This document shows positions 23,072 through 31,827 of a stretch of DNA of 34,450 nt, in pieces. The stretch lies in contig JACRCP010000405.1 of the NCBI GenBank assembly GCA_016218965.1, positions 1 through 34,450 of the forward strand, written 5' to 3'. Below the pieces are notes generated by a model. That model made no database searches. It saw nothing but the letters and a program-made list of their open reading frames with translations, and had not been told where the DNA came from. The DNA is from Deltaproteobacteria bacterium (lineage in GTDB: Bacteria > Myxococcota > SpSt-1050 > JACRCP01). The translations under genes and the position numbers were made by a program. The stretch's first letter is position 1, and each line of letters starts with the position of its first letter.

Positions 23072-24343
23072 ATGATCCCGGACGAGCCGCACAGTCTTGT
23101 TGCAGTCCGCCCTTTTGGCCGGGCGGGTGTCCCCCGAATCCGCCTTCCTGCCTCGCTCATCGTCTTCCCGATCGCCGCGGTCCTCCTGGGCGCCTGCGAC
23201 GACAACTGCCGCACGCTCTCCGAGAGGTTGTGTTCGTTTTTCGAAGGGGGATACTTCAAACCCGGGGCCGTGGAGCGGTGCCTTTCCAAGACCGAACAGA
23301 CGTACGAGAGCGCCGCCGTCGTGGTGCGGTGGGAGGACGAATACCGCTGCGGGCACTACCTGAAATCGTGCACGCGGGAGGCCCTCGCCCTGGGCGAACC
23401 TCAGGAGTGCGGCCTTGCCGCGTGCGGACCGTTCAGCCCGTGCATTGCCATCTGGCACGAGGCGTGCGACTGCCAGGACGATCCGTTCAAGGATCGCCTG
23501 GCGCGTTGTCATTCCGCGGCGGAGAACGCGTATTTCACGGTCGTAGACGACAGGAAATGCGGCCGGGAATACCGGCAGACGTGTGACTGTGCCGCGCTCG
23601 CGGCGGGCGAGTGCAAAAAATGCGGGTTCTCGCCCTGCGGGCCGTTCAGTCCGTGCATCGGGAACTGGAACGCCGCGTGCGGGTGCGTCTGGGAAGGATT
23701 TCCCGAGCAGCTCGACGCCTGCACGTCGCTCCCCGAGATCGGCGCGTACGTGCCGCCCGAAACGAACCCGTTCAGTACGACGGCGGCCGCCCTGTTCGGC
23801 GCCGATGAAGACCTGCGCTGCGGGGCCGGGCGCGGTGAGTGCACTTGCGAGGCGCTTGCCGCCGGCGACTGCGCGAAATGCGGGTTCAGGAACGATCTCT
23901 GCGTCATTTTCAGTCCGTGCAGGGTCCTTTCGCACCGGCTTTGCGATTGCGCCGTGCCGGGGATCGGCGGCCGTGCGGTTTGCCGCAGGCACGTGGACGT
24001 CGGCGGGGTGTTCGTGCATTCCCCCGAGCTCGACAAAACCTGTGGTCTGACGGGACCGAAATGCGCCTGCGATACGCTCAACGATCCCGAAAGCTGCCCC
24101 TCGTTTGCCCCCTACGCCTTCAGCGCGTGCCGGACGATAGCATACGAACTGTGCTCGTGTCCCGACGTGGCGGAAGAGGCGCAGATCGACTGCCTGACCA
24201 GGCTGGTCTACCCCGCGGACAGCCCCGGGTTCACGCCCGATCAGGAGACCGAGTGCGCGGCGATGAAGGAGACCTGCGACTGCGGCGCCCTTGCCGCGGG
24301 ACAGGGGTGCCCCGAGGTCTTCTACGTCCGGGCCGGGAAATGA
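23072..24343 (+). CDS. Cys-rich repeat lipoprotein, unknown family
   Basis: The 423-residue protein has a hydrophobic signal ending in LLGAC (lipobox, C42), so it is probably an exported lipoprotein. The rest consists of about five units of roughly 75-80 residues rich in paired cysteines. Units end in ALAAGECKKCGFSPCGPF or variants, followed by SPC, a Trp or Tyr, CxC, and a later Cys. Units 1-3 are close to each other, units 4 and 5 are diverged, and the last is incomplete. The regular cysteines suggest disulfide-bonded or metal-binding modules. I do not recognise the family. ATG 23072 is chosen because it leaves a normal signal peptide. Confidence 0.78.
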   Translation: MIPDEPHSLVAVRPFGRAGVPRIRLPASLIVFPIAAVLLGACDDNCRTLSERLCSFFEGGYFKPGAVERCLSKTEQTYESAAVVVRWEDEYRCGHYLKSCTREALALGEPQECGLAACGPFSPCIAIWHEACDCQDDPFKDRLARCHSAAENAYFTVVDDRKCGREYRQTCDCAALAAGECKKCGFSPCGPFSPCIGNWNAACGCVWEGFPEQLDACTSLPEIGAYVPPETNPFSTTAAALFGADEDLRCGAGRGECTCEALAAGDCAKCGFRNDLCVIFSPCRVLSHRLCDCAVPGIGGRAVCRRHVDVGGVFVHSPELDKTCGLTGPKCACDTLNDPESCPSFAPYAFSACRTIAYELCSCPDVAEEAQIDCLTRLVYPADSPGFTPDQETECAAMKETCDCGALAAGQGCPEVFYVRAGK

Positions 24344-24365
24344 ACGCGCCGCGGCCGCGGGTCCC

Positions 24366-24554
24366 GAAGTACTCTATCACCACTGGAACAGATCCGCTCC
24401 CGTCGCCTGCCATCCCTATGCTCGTCGCATCGCGTCGTTGCTCCTCGGTTACATACCTTCCAGGTATGCGCCCTCGTCTCGCCTCGCGCTGCTTGAGCCT
24501 CGTGCGGCATGCTCGGTCCGGGATCTGTTCCAGTGGTGCTATCGTCTCCCTCAA
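24366..24554 (+). repeat. 24-bp direct repeat copy 1 (distal to hipA), split by the palindromic element
   Basis: Positions 24366-24377 (GAAGTACTCTAT) joined to 24543-24554 (CGTCTCCCTCAA) reproduce all 24 bp of 26202-26225. The missing middle is the palindromic element plus one copy of CTAT. The hipA stop codon lies in this repeat. Read on the - strand, the flanks encode GLRETI and EYF, the end of the Uxs protein. Confidence 0.85.
24378..24538 (-). mobile_element. Complete 161-bp palindromic (MITE-like) element, copy B
   Basis: The ends CACCACTGGAACAGATCC (24378-24395) and GGATCTGTTCCAGTGGTG (24521-24538) are perfect 18-bp inverted repeats. They are flanked by a 4-bp direct duplication CTAT (24374-24377 and 24539-24542). 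The uninterrupted site exists at 26202-26225 with a single CTAT (26210-26213), which fixes the boundaries. The core (24423-24498) matches copy A and holds the hairpin CATACCT-TCC-AGGTATG (24452-24468). No protein is convincing inside, but two of three forward frames are open. Element plus duplication is 165 bp, so it keeps reading frame. A transposase would have to come from elsewhere. Confidence 0.85.
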
Positions 24555-25837
24555 ACCTGCCCGTTTTGCGCCAACCCCCGTGCCGACGCATGGATCTCGG
24601 CCTTCATTCTGTTCCAGATGCCTGACTCGCCGGATGCCGGCCGGTACGCCGTGGCTCCTTCGATGATGCGGTCGATCTCGGCTTCGGGGTCGCCCACGCG
24701 GCACACGTCCCGTCCGAACGCGGCGAGCGTCCGCCGGTCCGGCCACGCCCGCCTCCCGGCCAGCGACAGGGCGGGCAGGTCTTTGGGCAGATAGACCGTG
24801 GTGCAAACGACGTCGTAGATCGGCGAGAGCCGGCAGTCGTCGGATTCCGGGTGGGAATAAAGCAGTCCGAAGTTCTTCAGGTGGGCGTCGCCGTTTTTCA
24901 CGACCATTGAGAGCACGATCGCCGAGAAGTAGTCATTCAGCGAACGTTGCAGCCATCCGGGCGACACGTTCTTGACGATGGCCAGCGCCACCGCCTCGTA
25001 CGAGCCTTCGTACTTGCGCTGGTTCACCTTGCCCTGAAGCGAAACCATGTCCTCGAAGCCCAGAAAGCCCCCCGTCGCCCCATCAAAGTCGAAGCGCTCG
25101 ATCGCAAGCCGCTTACCGTCGGCCGACAGCCAGAAATCCGGCACGGACAACTTCAGGCTGCGCGCAATCGAGAGGCAGTGAAACTCGTTCTCGGTCAGAT
25201 TCGGGAATTCGGCTCCGCTCACCTTGATGATTAGACGCTTTCCGCGCAGCGTGGACCGTTCGGCGATGCTCGCCTTGCCGCCGCGCGCCCGCGGTGCCGC
25301 CGCGCTCGCCTTTTCCTGTTCGACGTCATCCTCCGCCCCCAACAGGACTTTCGGCTGAATGCCGGCGACTCCCGAAGATATCAAGTACCGGTCGCACAGG
25401 TCTTCGAAAAGGTCTTTCGATCCCGTGTCCGAAAGGATCTCTTTTAAGCTCTCGACTTTGCCCGTGTCCGAACCCGTCTCGCGAGTCCGACTCAATCGAA
25501 TCCTGCCGATGGAATCAGCGCCGGTCAACGCCAGAAGGGCCATGTCGTCCACCCGGAGCGTCTTGGAGAATCGTTCCACGACGCGGTTCGCGAGGAAGCC
25601 TTCGGGGAGAATTGTCTGGAAGACGGGGAGCATGGGCGTCGTCTTGTATGATTCGGTGCGGATCGGCATCGCCAGCGAGATCCCGCGCGTTCCGTCGTCG
25701 TTCGCGACCACGTCGGATGCGTAGCTGAAAACGTGCTGGCCGTTTTTGGCAAGCAGGCCCGAATAACCCTGCGTGGTGTCGACGTGCAGGGTCGCGATGC
25801 GGGGCAGGCCGGCCGTCGCCTTTGGACTTTTACTCAC
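24551..25837 (-). CDS. hipA: HipA-family Ser/Thr kinase toxin
   Basis: The 428-residue protein is a HipA-type kinase. Its landmarks are an N-terminal barrel region with MLPVFQTILPEGFL, the SSGVAGIQPKVLL block (the usual SGVQPK, nucleotide loop), KVSGAEFPNLTENEFHC, and catalytic NGDAHLKNFGLLY. SPIYDVVCT is the metal-binding segment. HipA phosphorylates a translation factor or tRNA synthetase and halts growth unless held by HipB. It starts with GTG and overlaps hipB by 8 bp. The stop codon comes from the 24-bp repeat, so the C-terminus was set by the insertion junction. An Ala/Gly/Arg-rich stretch near residues 180-190 is longer than I expect. Confidence 0.88.
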   Translation of the reverse strand: MSKSPKATAGLPRIATLHVDTTQGYSGLLAKNGQHVFSYASDVVANDDGTRGISLAMPIRTESYKTTPMLPVFQTILPEGFLANRVVERFSKTLRVDDMALLALTGADSIGRIRLSRTRETGSDTGKVESLKEILSDTGSKDLFEDLCDRYLISSGVAGIQPKVLLGAEDDVEQEKASAAAPRARGGKASIAERSTLRGKRLIIKVSGAEFPNLTENEFHCLSIARSLKLSVPDFWLSADGKRLAIERFDFDGATGGFLGFEDMVSLQGKVNQRKYEGSYEAVALAIVKNVSPGWLQRSLNDYFSAIVLSMVVKNGDAHLKNFGLLYSHPESDDCRLSPIYDVVCTTVYLPKDLPALSLAGRRAWPDRRTLAAFGRDVCRVGDPEAEIDRIIEGATAYRPASGESGIWNRMKAEIHASARGLAQNGQV

Positions 25838-26075
25838 TGCCGTATACCTCTTTCAGTTCGTCCAGGGACGGGCGGCGTTTGGGCGCAACGCTGATTTCGA
25901 GTCCGAGGGCGTCAAGAACTCTCAGAACCGTGTCCAGCCTCGAGCCGCGGTCCCCCGATTCCAGGCGTTGATACGTCCGGAGCGGTACGCCCGCCAGCCG
26001 CGCGAGCTCGGCCTGAGTGAGGGTCCTTTTGGTGCGGGCAGCCTTGATCTCCGCGATGAATCTTGTGTCGATCAC
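25830..26075 (-). CDS. hipB: HipB-like XRE antitoxin
   Basis: The 81-residue protein has a clear XRE helix-turn-helix: LTQAELARLAGVPLRTYQRLE, split around LAGV, followed by a leucine-rich helix and a tail ending VYGSE. As antitoxin it should bind HipA and repress the operon. I chose GTG 26075 because the upstream in-frame ATG lies beyond the promoter and both operators. The -10 box ends only 6 bp before this GTG and no ribosome-binding site is present, so the mRNA may be leaderless. Confidence 0.82.
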   Translation of the reverse strand: MIDTRFIAEIKAARTKRTLTQAELARLAGVPLRTYQRLESGDRGSRLDTVLRVLDALGLEISVAPKRRPSLDELKEVYGSE

Positions 26076-26076
26076 A

Positions 26077-26130
26077 CGCCAAATATGGCGCACTGGCGTC
26101 GAATTGTCAAGATGTACGCCATATATGGCG
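26077..26130 (-). promoter_or_regulatory. hipBA promoter with two palindromic operators
   Basis: On the - strand, TTGACA (26110-26105) and CATATT (26087-26082) are spaced by exactly 17 bp. Two 14-bp operator-like palindromes flank them: CGCCAAATATGGCG at 26077-26090 overlaps the -10, and the perfect CGCCATATATGGCG at 26117-26130 lies upstream of the -35. Their centres are 40 bp apart, close to four helical turns, which suits cooperative HipB binding. Confidence 0.78.
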
Positions 26131-26186
26131 GCGCAATCGTCGTACACGACGCTCCCTGGCGCCGGAGAATGGCTTCTGGAGTGAAG

Positions 26187-27106
<920 letters not shown>

Positions 27107-27110
<4 letters not shown>

Positions 27111-28441
27111 TGCAGGTCCTGTGTCCCTCTGCCGACGCCGAAGTACTCGAACCCGGCCTTTCGGACCGCTTCGGGGTTGTACTGGTTCCGGCCGTCGAGC
27201 ACAAGCGGGGTGCGCATGAGCGAGCGCATCCTGGCAAAATCCGGCGTACGGTACGATCCCCACTCGGTAAGCAGGACGAGCGCATCGGCGTCCTTGAGCG
27301 CGTCGTACGGGTGCTTGACGTATTCGACGCCCCTGTCTCCCAGCAGGCGCCTGGCGTTCGGGACGGCCACGGGGTCGTGGGCGGCGACGGCCGCGCCGCG
27401 GGTTCTCAGGGCCTCGATGACCGAAAGAGACGGCGCCTCGCGCATGTCGTCGGTGTTGGGTTTGAAGGCGAGGCCCCAGACGGCGACGCGTTTGCCGTCA
27501 AAACGGTCCTGCCAGTGTCGCGCGAGGACCGATACGGGCCAGAGTTTCTGCCGCTCGTTGACGCGTTCGACCGCCTCGAGGATGGCGGCATCCCCGCCGT
27601 GTTGGTGCATCGCCTTGACAAGGGCGCGGACGTCCTTCGGAAAACACGACCCGCCGTACCCGACCCCGGCGTACAAAAACGGCATGCCGATCCGCCGGTC
27701 GGTCCCGACGCCCTTTCTAACGTCCTCGATGTCCACCCCCGCCGCCTCGCAGAGCGCCGCGAGATCGTTCATGAACGAGATCCGGGTTGCGAGCATCGCG
27801 TTGCTGGCGTATTTGATCATCTCGGAGGACCGGCGGTCCGTCACAATCACGGGGTGGCCGTTCCGCGTGAACGGCGAGTAGAGATCGCGCATGACCTCGC
27901 CGGCCGTCTCGTTTGTGATGCCGACTACCACCCGGTCGGGCCGCATGAAGTCCTCGACGGCGCTTCCCTCTTTGAGAAACTCGGGGTTCGAAACGACGTC
28001 TACGCGGTGCCGCAAGCCTCGCTCCGCCACGACGCGTCCCATGGCCTCTTCGATGAGGTCGCAGGTACCCACGGGGACCGTGCTCTTGACGACGACCGTG
28101 CAGGGGCCGTCGATGGAGCGCGCGATGCTGTCGGCGCAGGCGAGGACGTGGCGCACGTCCGCGGCGCCGTCCTCGTTTTTGGGGGTCCCCACGGCAATGA
28201 AGCATATCGCCGCGCCCTGCACGGCGTTCGCAAGGTCGGCCGTGAACGCAAGCCGCCCGTCCCGGACGTTTCGCTCGATGACTGTTTCGATCCCCGGTTC
28301 GTAGATGGGCACGCTTCCGGCGCGGAGGGCATCGATCTTCGAGGCATCAAGGTCCATGCACACGACGTCGTTGCCCATGTCGGCAAGGCACACCCCCGTC
28401 ACAAGCCCGACGTATCCGGTCCCGACGACGGCTATCTTCAT
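27107..28441 (-). CDS. ugd: UDP-glucose 6-dehydrogenase
   Basis: The 444-residue enzyme oxidises UDP-glucose to UDP-glucuronate with two NAD+. The N-terminal Rossmann motif is [29 protein letters not shown] and [10 protein letters not shown] are family blocks, the catalytic cysteine is C266 in [10 protein letters not shown], and [16 protein letters not shown] opens the C-terminal domain. It overlaps uxs at its end and rmlC at its start, both by ATGA, inside a four-gene nucleotide-sugar operon. I use the ATG at 28441 because upstream codons are antisense to rmlC and unlike the family. Confidence 0.94.
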
Positions 28442-29001
28442 TGGTGAAACTCCAATTCTTCCAACCGGGCCTCGGCCAGCCGGGGGTGACGGCGGTCCTT
28501 CTCCGAAAGGATCGGGTCCTTCACGGGCCACGGAATCGCGAGCGCGGGGTCGTTCCAGAGGATACCGCGGTCCAGCGCCGGGTCGTATTCGGCCGTGCAC
28601 TTGTAGAGCACGTCGGCGGTTTCGCTCAGTACGACGAATCCGTGGGCTAAACCCGGAGGGATCCAGAGCATGGAGCGCCTGGCGGCCGAAAGCTCGGCGC
28701 ATGCCGCCTTTCCGAATGTAGGGGACCCGCGCCGGATGTCGACCGCCACGTCAAAGATCTCTCCGTTCGAGCACAGGACAAGCTTTCCCTGTGCCCCGGG
28801 CGGCGCCTGGAAGTGCAACCCGCGGAGGACGCCGCGCGACGAGCGTGACAAGTTGTCCTGCACGAACCGCCCGGTGAGCCCTGCCGCCGCGAATTCCGAG
28901 GCCTTGTACGTCTCCATCAAGAACCCGCGCGCGTCCTCGAACGGCCGGAGTGTCACGAGGACCACGTCGGGGATCGCAAGCGGCGTGAATTCGAAAGGCA
29001 T
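28438..29001 (-). CDS. rmlC: dTDP-4-dehydrorhamnose 3,5-epimerase, copy 2
   Basis: The 187-residue cupin epimerase carries R60 and catalytic H63 in GVLRGLHFQAPP, then VAVDIRRGSPTFG, MLWIPPGLAHGF and ILWNDPALAIPWP. It is the copy located directly downstream of rmlA (5-bp gap), as in rhamnose operons, so it probably serves dTDP-rhamnose. No rmlB or rmlD lies in the window; they would have to be elsewhere, or the neighbouring SDR genes replace them. Its stop overlaps the ugd start. Confidence 0.9.
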   Translation of the reverse strand: MPFEFTPLAIPDVVLVTLRPFEDARGFLMETYKASEFAAAGLTGRFVQDNLSRSSRGVLRGLHFQAPPGAQGKLVLCSNGEIFDVAVDIRRGSPTFGKAACAELSAARRSMLWIPPGLAHGFVVLSETADVLYKCTAEYDPALDRGILWNDPALAIPWPVKDPILSEKDRRHPRLAEARLEELEFHQ

Positions 29002-29006
29002 TGCGG

Positions 29007-29897
29007 TCACCGGGCCTTTTGGGTGTTTTCGAGCAGCCTTTGGAGGTACCTGCCGTACTCGCTCCTGGCGAGCGGTCCGGCAAGCGCGCCGAGACCGGCG
29101 TCGTCTATGTACCCGAGCCGCCACGCGATCTCCTCGAGACACGCGATCTTGAGGCCCTGGCGTTTTTCGATCGTGGCGACGAACTCGCCGGCCTCCAGAA
29201 GCGTCTGGTGCGTCCCCGTGTCGAGCCAGGCAAGCCCGCGCCCCAGGAGCTCGACGCGCAGCGCCTTTTCTTGGAGGTAGACCCTGTTGACGTCGGTGAT
29301 CTCGATCTCTCCGCGGGCCGAGGGTTTCAGGTTCGACGCGATGCCGACGACGCGGTTGTCGTAGAAATACAGCCCGGTTACCGCGAAGTTGGACATCGGC
29401 CTCGCGGGCTTCTCCTCGATGGAGACCACGTTCCCCGCCGCGTCGAATTCGACGATGCCGTATCGCTCCGGGTCGTCCACCCGGTACCCGAAAACCACCG
29501 CCCCGCCGTCCCTCTCGACGGCGCGCGCCGCCTTGCGGAGCGTCAGCGTGAGCCCCCCGCCGTAGAAGATGTTGTCTCCGAGCACGAGACACACGGAGTC
29601 GTCGCCCACGAAATCCCTGCCGACGACGAAGGCCTCGGCTATTCCCCCCGGACGTTCCTGCGGAAGATACGAGAACCGCACACCCAGCCGCTCTCCGCCG
29701 CCAAGGATGGTCTCGAACCGCGGCAGGTCCTGCGGTGTCGAGATGATCAGGATGTCCCTTATCCCCGCGAGCATCAGGACCGAGAGCGGGTAGTAGACGA
29801 GCGGCTTGTCGTAGACGGGCAGGAGCTGCTTGCACACGGCGAGCGTTATCGGATAAAGCCGCGTTCCGCTCCCTCCGGCCAGAACAATGCCTTTCAT
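29007..29897 (-). CDS. rmlA: Glucose-1-phosphate thymidylyltransferase
   Basis: The 296-residue enzyme makes dTDP-glucose from dTTP and glucose 1-phosphate. The start is [19 protein letters not shown], with [17 protein letters not shown] and [33 protein letters not shown] and SIEEKP follow, then [13 protein letters not shown]. All are standard RmlA blocks. It is the first gene of the rmlA-rmlC-ugd-uxs operon and has a strong ribosome-binding site (GGAGGA, 4 bp before ATG). The divergent gap to the site-2 protease gene should hold its promoter. Confidence 0.94.
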   Translation of the reverse strand: MKGIVLAGGSGTRLYPITLAVCKQLLPVYDKPLVYYPLSVLMLAGIRDILIISTPQDLPRFETILGGGERLGVRFSYLPQERPGGIAEAFVVGRDFVGDDSVCLVLGDNIFYGGGLTLTLRKAARAVERDGGAVVFGYRVDDPERYGIVEFDAAGNVVSIEEKPARPMSNFAVTGLYFYDNRVVGIASNLKPSARGEIEITDVNRVYLQEKALRVELLGRGLAWLDTGTHQTLLEAGEFVATIEKRQGLKIACLEEIAWRLGYIDDAGLGALAGPLARSEYGRYLQRLLENTQKAR

Positions 29898-29961
29898 TCA
29901 GTCCTCCGATCCCAAAAAGCCGAGGCATCCTAGTGCCGCGTGCGCCGCGCGTCAAGCGCGA

Positions 29962-29989
29962 GTCGTGTGTTGTAAGTCGTGAGTTCTGA
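29962..29989 (+). repeat. Short heptanucleotide tract in the divergent gap
   Basis: Four 7-bp units GTCGTGT, GTTGTAA, GTCGTGA and GTTCTGA lie between rmlA and the site-2 protease gene. A GTG inside this tract (29979) is in frame with the protease but is a poor start candidate because it is repeat sequence. Confidence 0.6.
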
Positions 29990-30020
29990 TGTTATAAGCC
30001 CGTTGTTTTTCGAGGGCGCT

Positions 30021-30680
30021 GTGGATCTCGATCAGAATACGATTCTCAGAGTCGTCATGTACATGGTGCCGGTCATCCTCTCGATCACCGTGCACGAGTA
30101 CGCCCACGCGTTCGCGTCGTACAAGCTGGGCGACGACACCGCGGCGCTGTCCGGGCGCCTGACGCTCAATCCGATCGCACACATCGACCTTCTTGGCACG
30201 GTGATAATTCCGATCATTTCGATAGTATACGAGGTCCCGTTTTTCGGGTGGGCCAAGCCCGTTCCTTTCAACCCCCAGCGGTTCACGCGTGCGCTCCGTA
30301 TGAAGACATCGACCCTGATCGTGGCCCTGGCCGGACCCGCCTCGAACCTGCTTTTCGCCTTTCTGATGGTCATCGTGGGGCGCGTCCTGTTCGGCGGCCA
30401 GGGCATCGATGCGGCCTCGGGGAGCCCCGTTTTCACGTTGCTGAATCTCATCATGACCGTGAACGTCGCGCTGGCGTTCTTCAACATCCTGCCGGTCCCG
30501 CCGCTCGACGGGAGCAAGATCCTTTACGGCATCCTCCCCGATCGCTTCTTTGGAGTGATCGAGTTCCTCGAGCGCTACTCGTTCGTGTTGTTCATAGTGA
30601 TCATCCTTTTCGGCGCCAGAGTTGTCGCGGTGCCGATCACGATAGTGCTCGCGCTCTTCTACGCGTTGATGGGGCTGTAG
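30021..30680 (+). CDS. Site-2 protease family (M50) membrane metalloprotease
   Basis: The 219-residue membrane protein has the zinc motif HEYAH (H25, E26, H29 from this start) in its first helix, and NILPVPPLDGSKIL, which carries the third ligand Asp. Several further hydrophobic helices follow. This short, PDZ-less branch of site-2 proteases is commonly encoded beside trpS and scpAB, as here. Its substrate is unknown. GTG 30021 follows GAGGG and yields the usual short N-terminus; GTG 29979 would add 14 residues encoded by heptamer repeat DNA. Confidence 0.88.
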   Translation: MDLDQNTILRVVMYMVPVILSITVHEYAHAFASYKLGDDTAALSGRLTLNPIAHIDLLGTVIIPIISIVYEVPFFGWAKPVPFNPQRFTRALRMKTSTLIVALAGPASNLLFAFLMVIVGRVLFGGQGIDAASGSPVFTLLNLIMTVNVALAFFNILPVPPLDGSKILYGILPDRFFGVIEFLERYSFVLFIVIILFGARVVAVPITIVLALFYALMGL

Positions 30681-30687
30681 CCGCAAA

Positions 30688-31710
30688 ATGGGAGCCGGCG
30701 TGGCCGAAACGAAAAAAAGGGTCCTGTCGGGGATGCAGACAAGCGGGCGGATGCACCTCGGGAACTACCACGGGGCCGTCGAGAACTGGGTGAGGCTCCA
30801 GGACGAATACGACTGCTTCTTCTTCTGCGCCGACCTCCACTCGCTCACGATGTTCTACGGCGACTCCACGGACGTCGTCCCCAACACGCTCGACATCGCG
30901 ACGAACCTGCTTGCCGCCGGGATCGACCCGAACCGGTCGGTGCTCTTTTTGCAGAGCCTCGTGCACGAGCACTGCGAGCTGTTCACGGTCCTTTCGATGA
31001 TGACTCCGCTCGGGTGGCTCGAGCGCGTCCCGACGTTCAAGGAGAAGATCGTGGAGGTCGAAACGGCGGACCTCCACACGCACGGGTTTCTGGGATACCC
31101 GGTGCTCCAGACGGCGGACATAATCCTGTACAACGCCCATTTCGTGCCCGTGGGTGAGGACCAGGTCGCACACCTGGAACTCGCCCGCGAGTTGACGCGC
31201 AAGTTCCACTTCCATCACGGCGAGCTGTTCGTCGAACCGCAGCCGCTTCTGACGCAGTTCTCCAGGCTCCCGGGGCTCGACGGGCGGAAGATGAGCAAGT
31301 CGTACAACAACGCCATCTATCTCTCGGACGACGACGAAACGGTGCGAAAGAAGGTGATGAACGCGGTCACCGACCCGCAGCGCCAGAGACGGACGGACCC
31401 GGGGCGCCCGGAGGTCTGCAACATACATCAGTATCGAAAGGTGTATGCCGCCCCCGAGCGCGTGGCGGAGATCGACGCCGACTGCAGGGCGGCGCGAATC
31501 GGCTGCGTCGACTGCAAAAAGGACGTCTGCCGCCTCATGCTCGAGCGGCTTGCGCCGCTCCGGGCGCGGCGGGAGGACCTTGCCAAAAGGCCCGGGTACG
31601 TGATTGATGTGCTCATCGAAGGAAGCAGGAAGGCCTCGGCCGTCGCGGCCGACACGATGCGCCGCGTGCGCGAGAGGATGAAGATGACGATCGGACGAAA
31701 CGGGCGGTGA
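30688..31710 (+). CDS. trpS: Tryptophanyl-tRNA synthetase
   Basis: The 340-residue class I synthetase charges tRNA-Trp. It has SGMQTSGRMHLGNY, with H23-L24-G25-N26 as the HIGH motif, VGEDQVAHLELARE, and the KMSKS loop at residues 201-205 (GRKMSKSYNN). Length is normal for a bacterial TrpRS. It lies 7 bp after the protease gene and upstream of scpA, a conserved housekeeping order. A CxxC-like Cys group near residue 275 (GCVDCKKDVC) is typical of one bacterial TrpRS branch. Confidence 0.95.
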   Translation: MGAGVAETKKRVLSGMQTSGRMHLGNYHGAVENWVRLQDEYDCFFFCADLHSLTMFYGDSTDVVPNTLDIATNLLAAGIDPNRSVLFLQSLVHEHCELFTVLSMMTPLGWLERVPTFKEKIVEVETADLHTHGFLGYPVLQTADIILYNAHFVPVGEDQVAHLELARELTRKFHFHHGELFVEPQPLLTQFSRLPGLDGRKMSKSYNNAIYLSDDDETVRKKVMNAVTDPQRQRRTDPGRPEVCNIHQYRKVYAAPERVAEIDADCRAARIGCVDCKKDVCRLMLERLAPLRARREDLAKRPGYVIDVLIEGSRKASAVAADTMRRVRERMKMTIGRNGR

Positions 31711-31801
31711 ACCTCACCCCGGCCCTCTCCACCTCACCCCAGTCCCTCTCCGGCGCGGAGAGGGAGAGCAAGGATGAGGTCGGTTTTTGGGGAGAGGGTG
31801 A
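31711..31801. repeat. CTCACCCC/CCCTCTCC repeat with 10-bp hairpin upstream of scpA
   Basis: Two near-identical 20-21 bp units ACCTCACCCC..CCCTCTCC (31711-31730 and 31731-31751) are followed by a perfect hairpin TCCCTCTCCG-GCG-CGGAGAGGGA (31743-31765). A complementary GGAGAGGGTGA lies at 31791-31801. I have seen this kind of sequence in gaps of many genomes. It separates trpS from scpA and covers a possible upstream scpA start. Confidence 0.75.
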
Positions 31802-31827
31802 CCAGAGGAGTGGGTCGGTACTTTGGC

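Noticed and set aside
24231..24806. 191-codon - strand frame through the palindromic element
   Set aside because: It is useful as evidence that the element keeps frame, but it has no start or family of its own. It joins uxs-like codons, the element and antisense of the Cys-rich gene.
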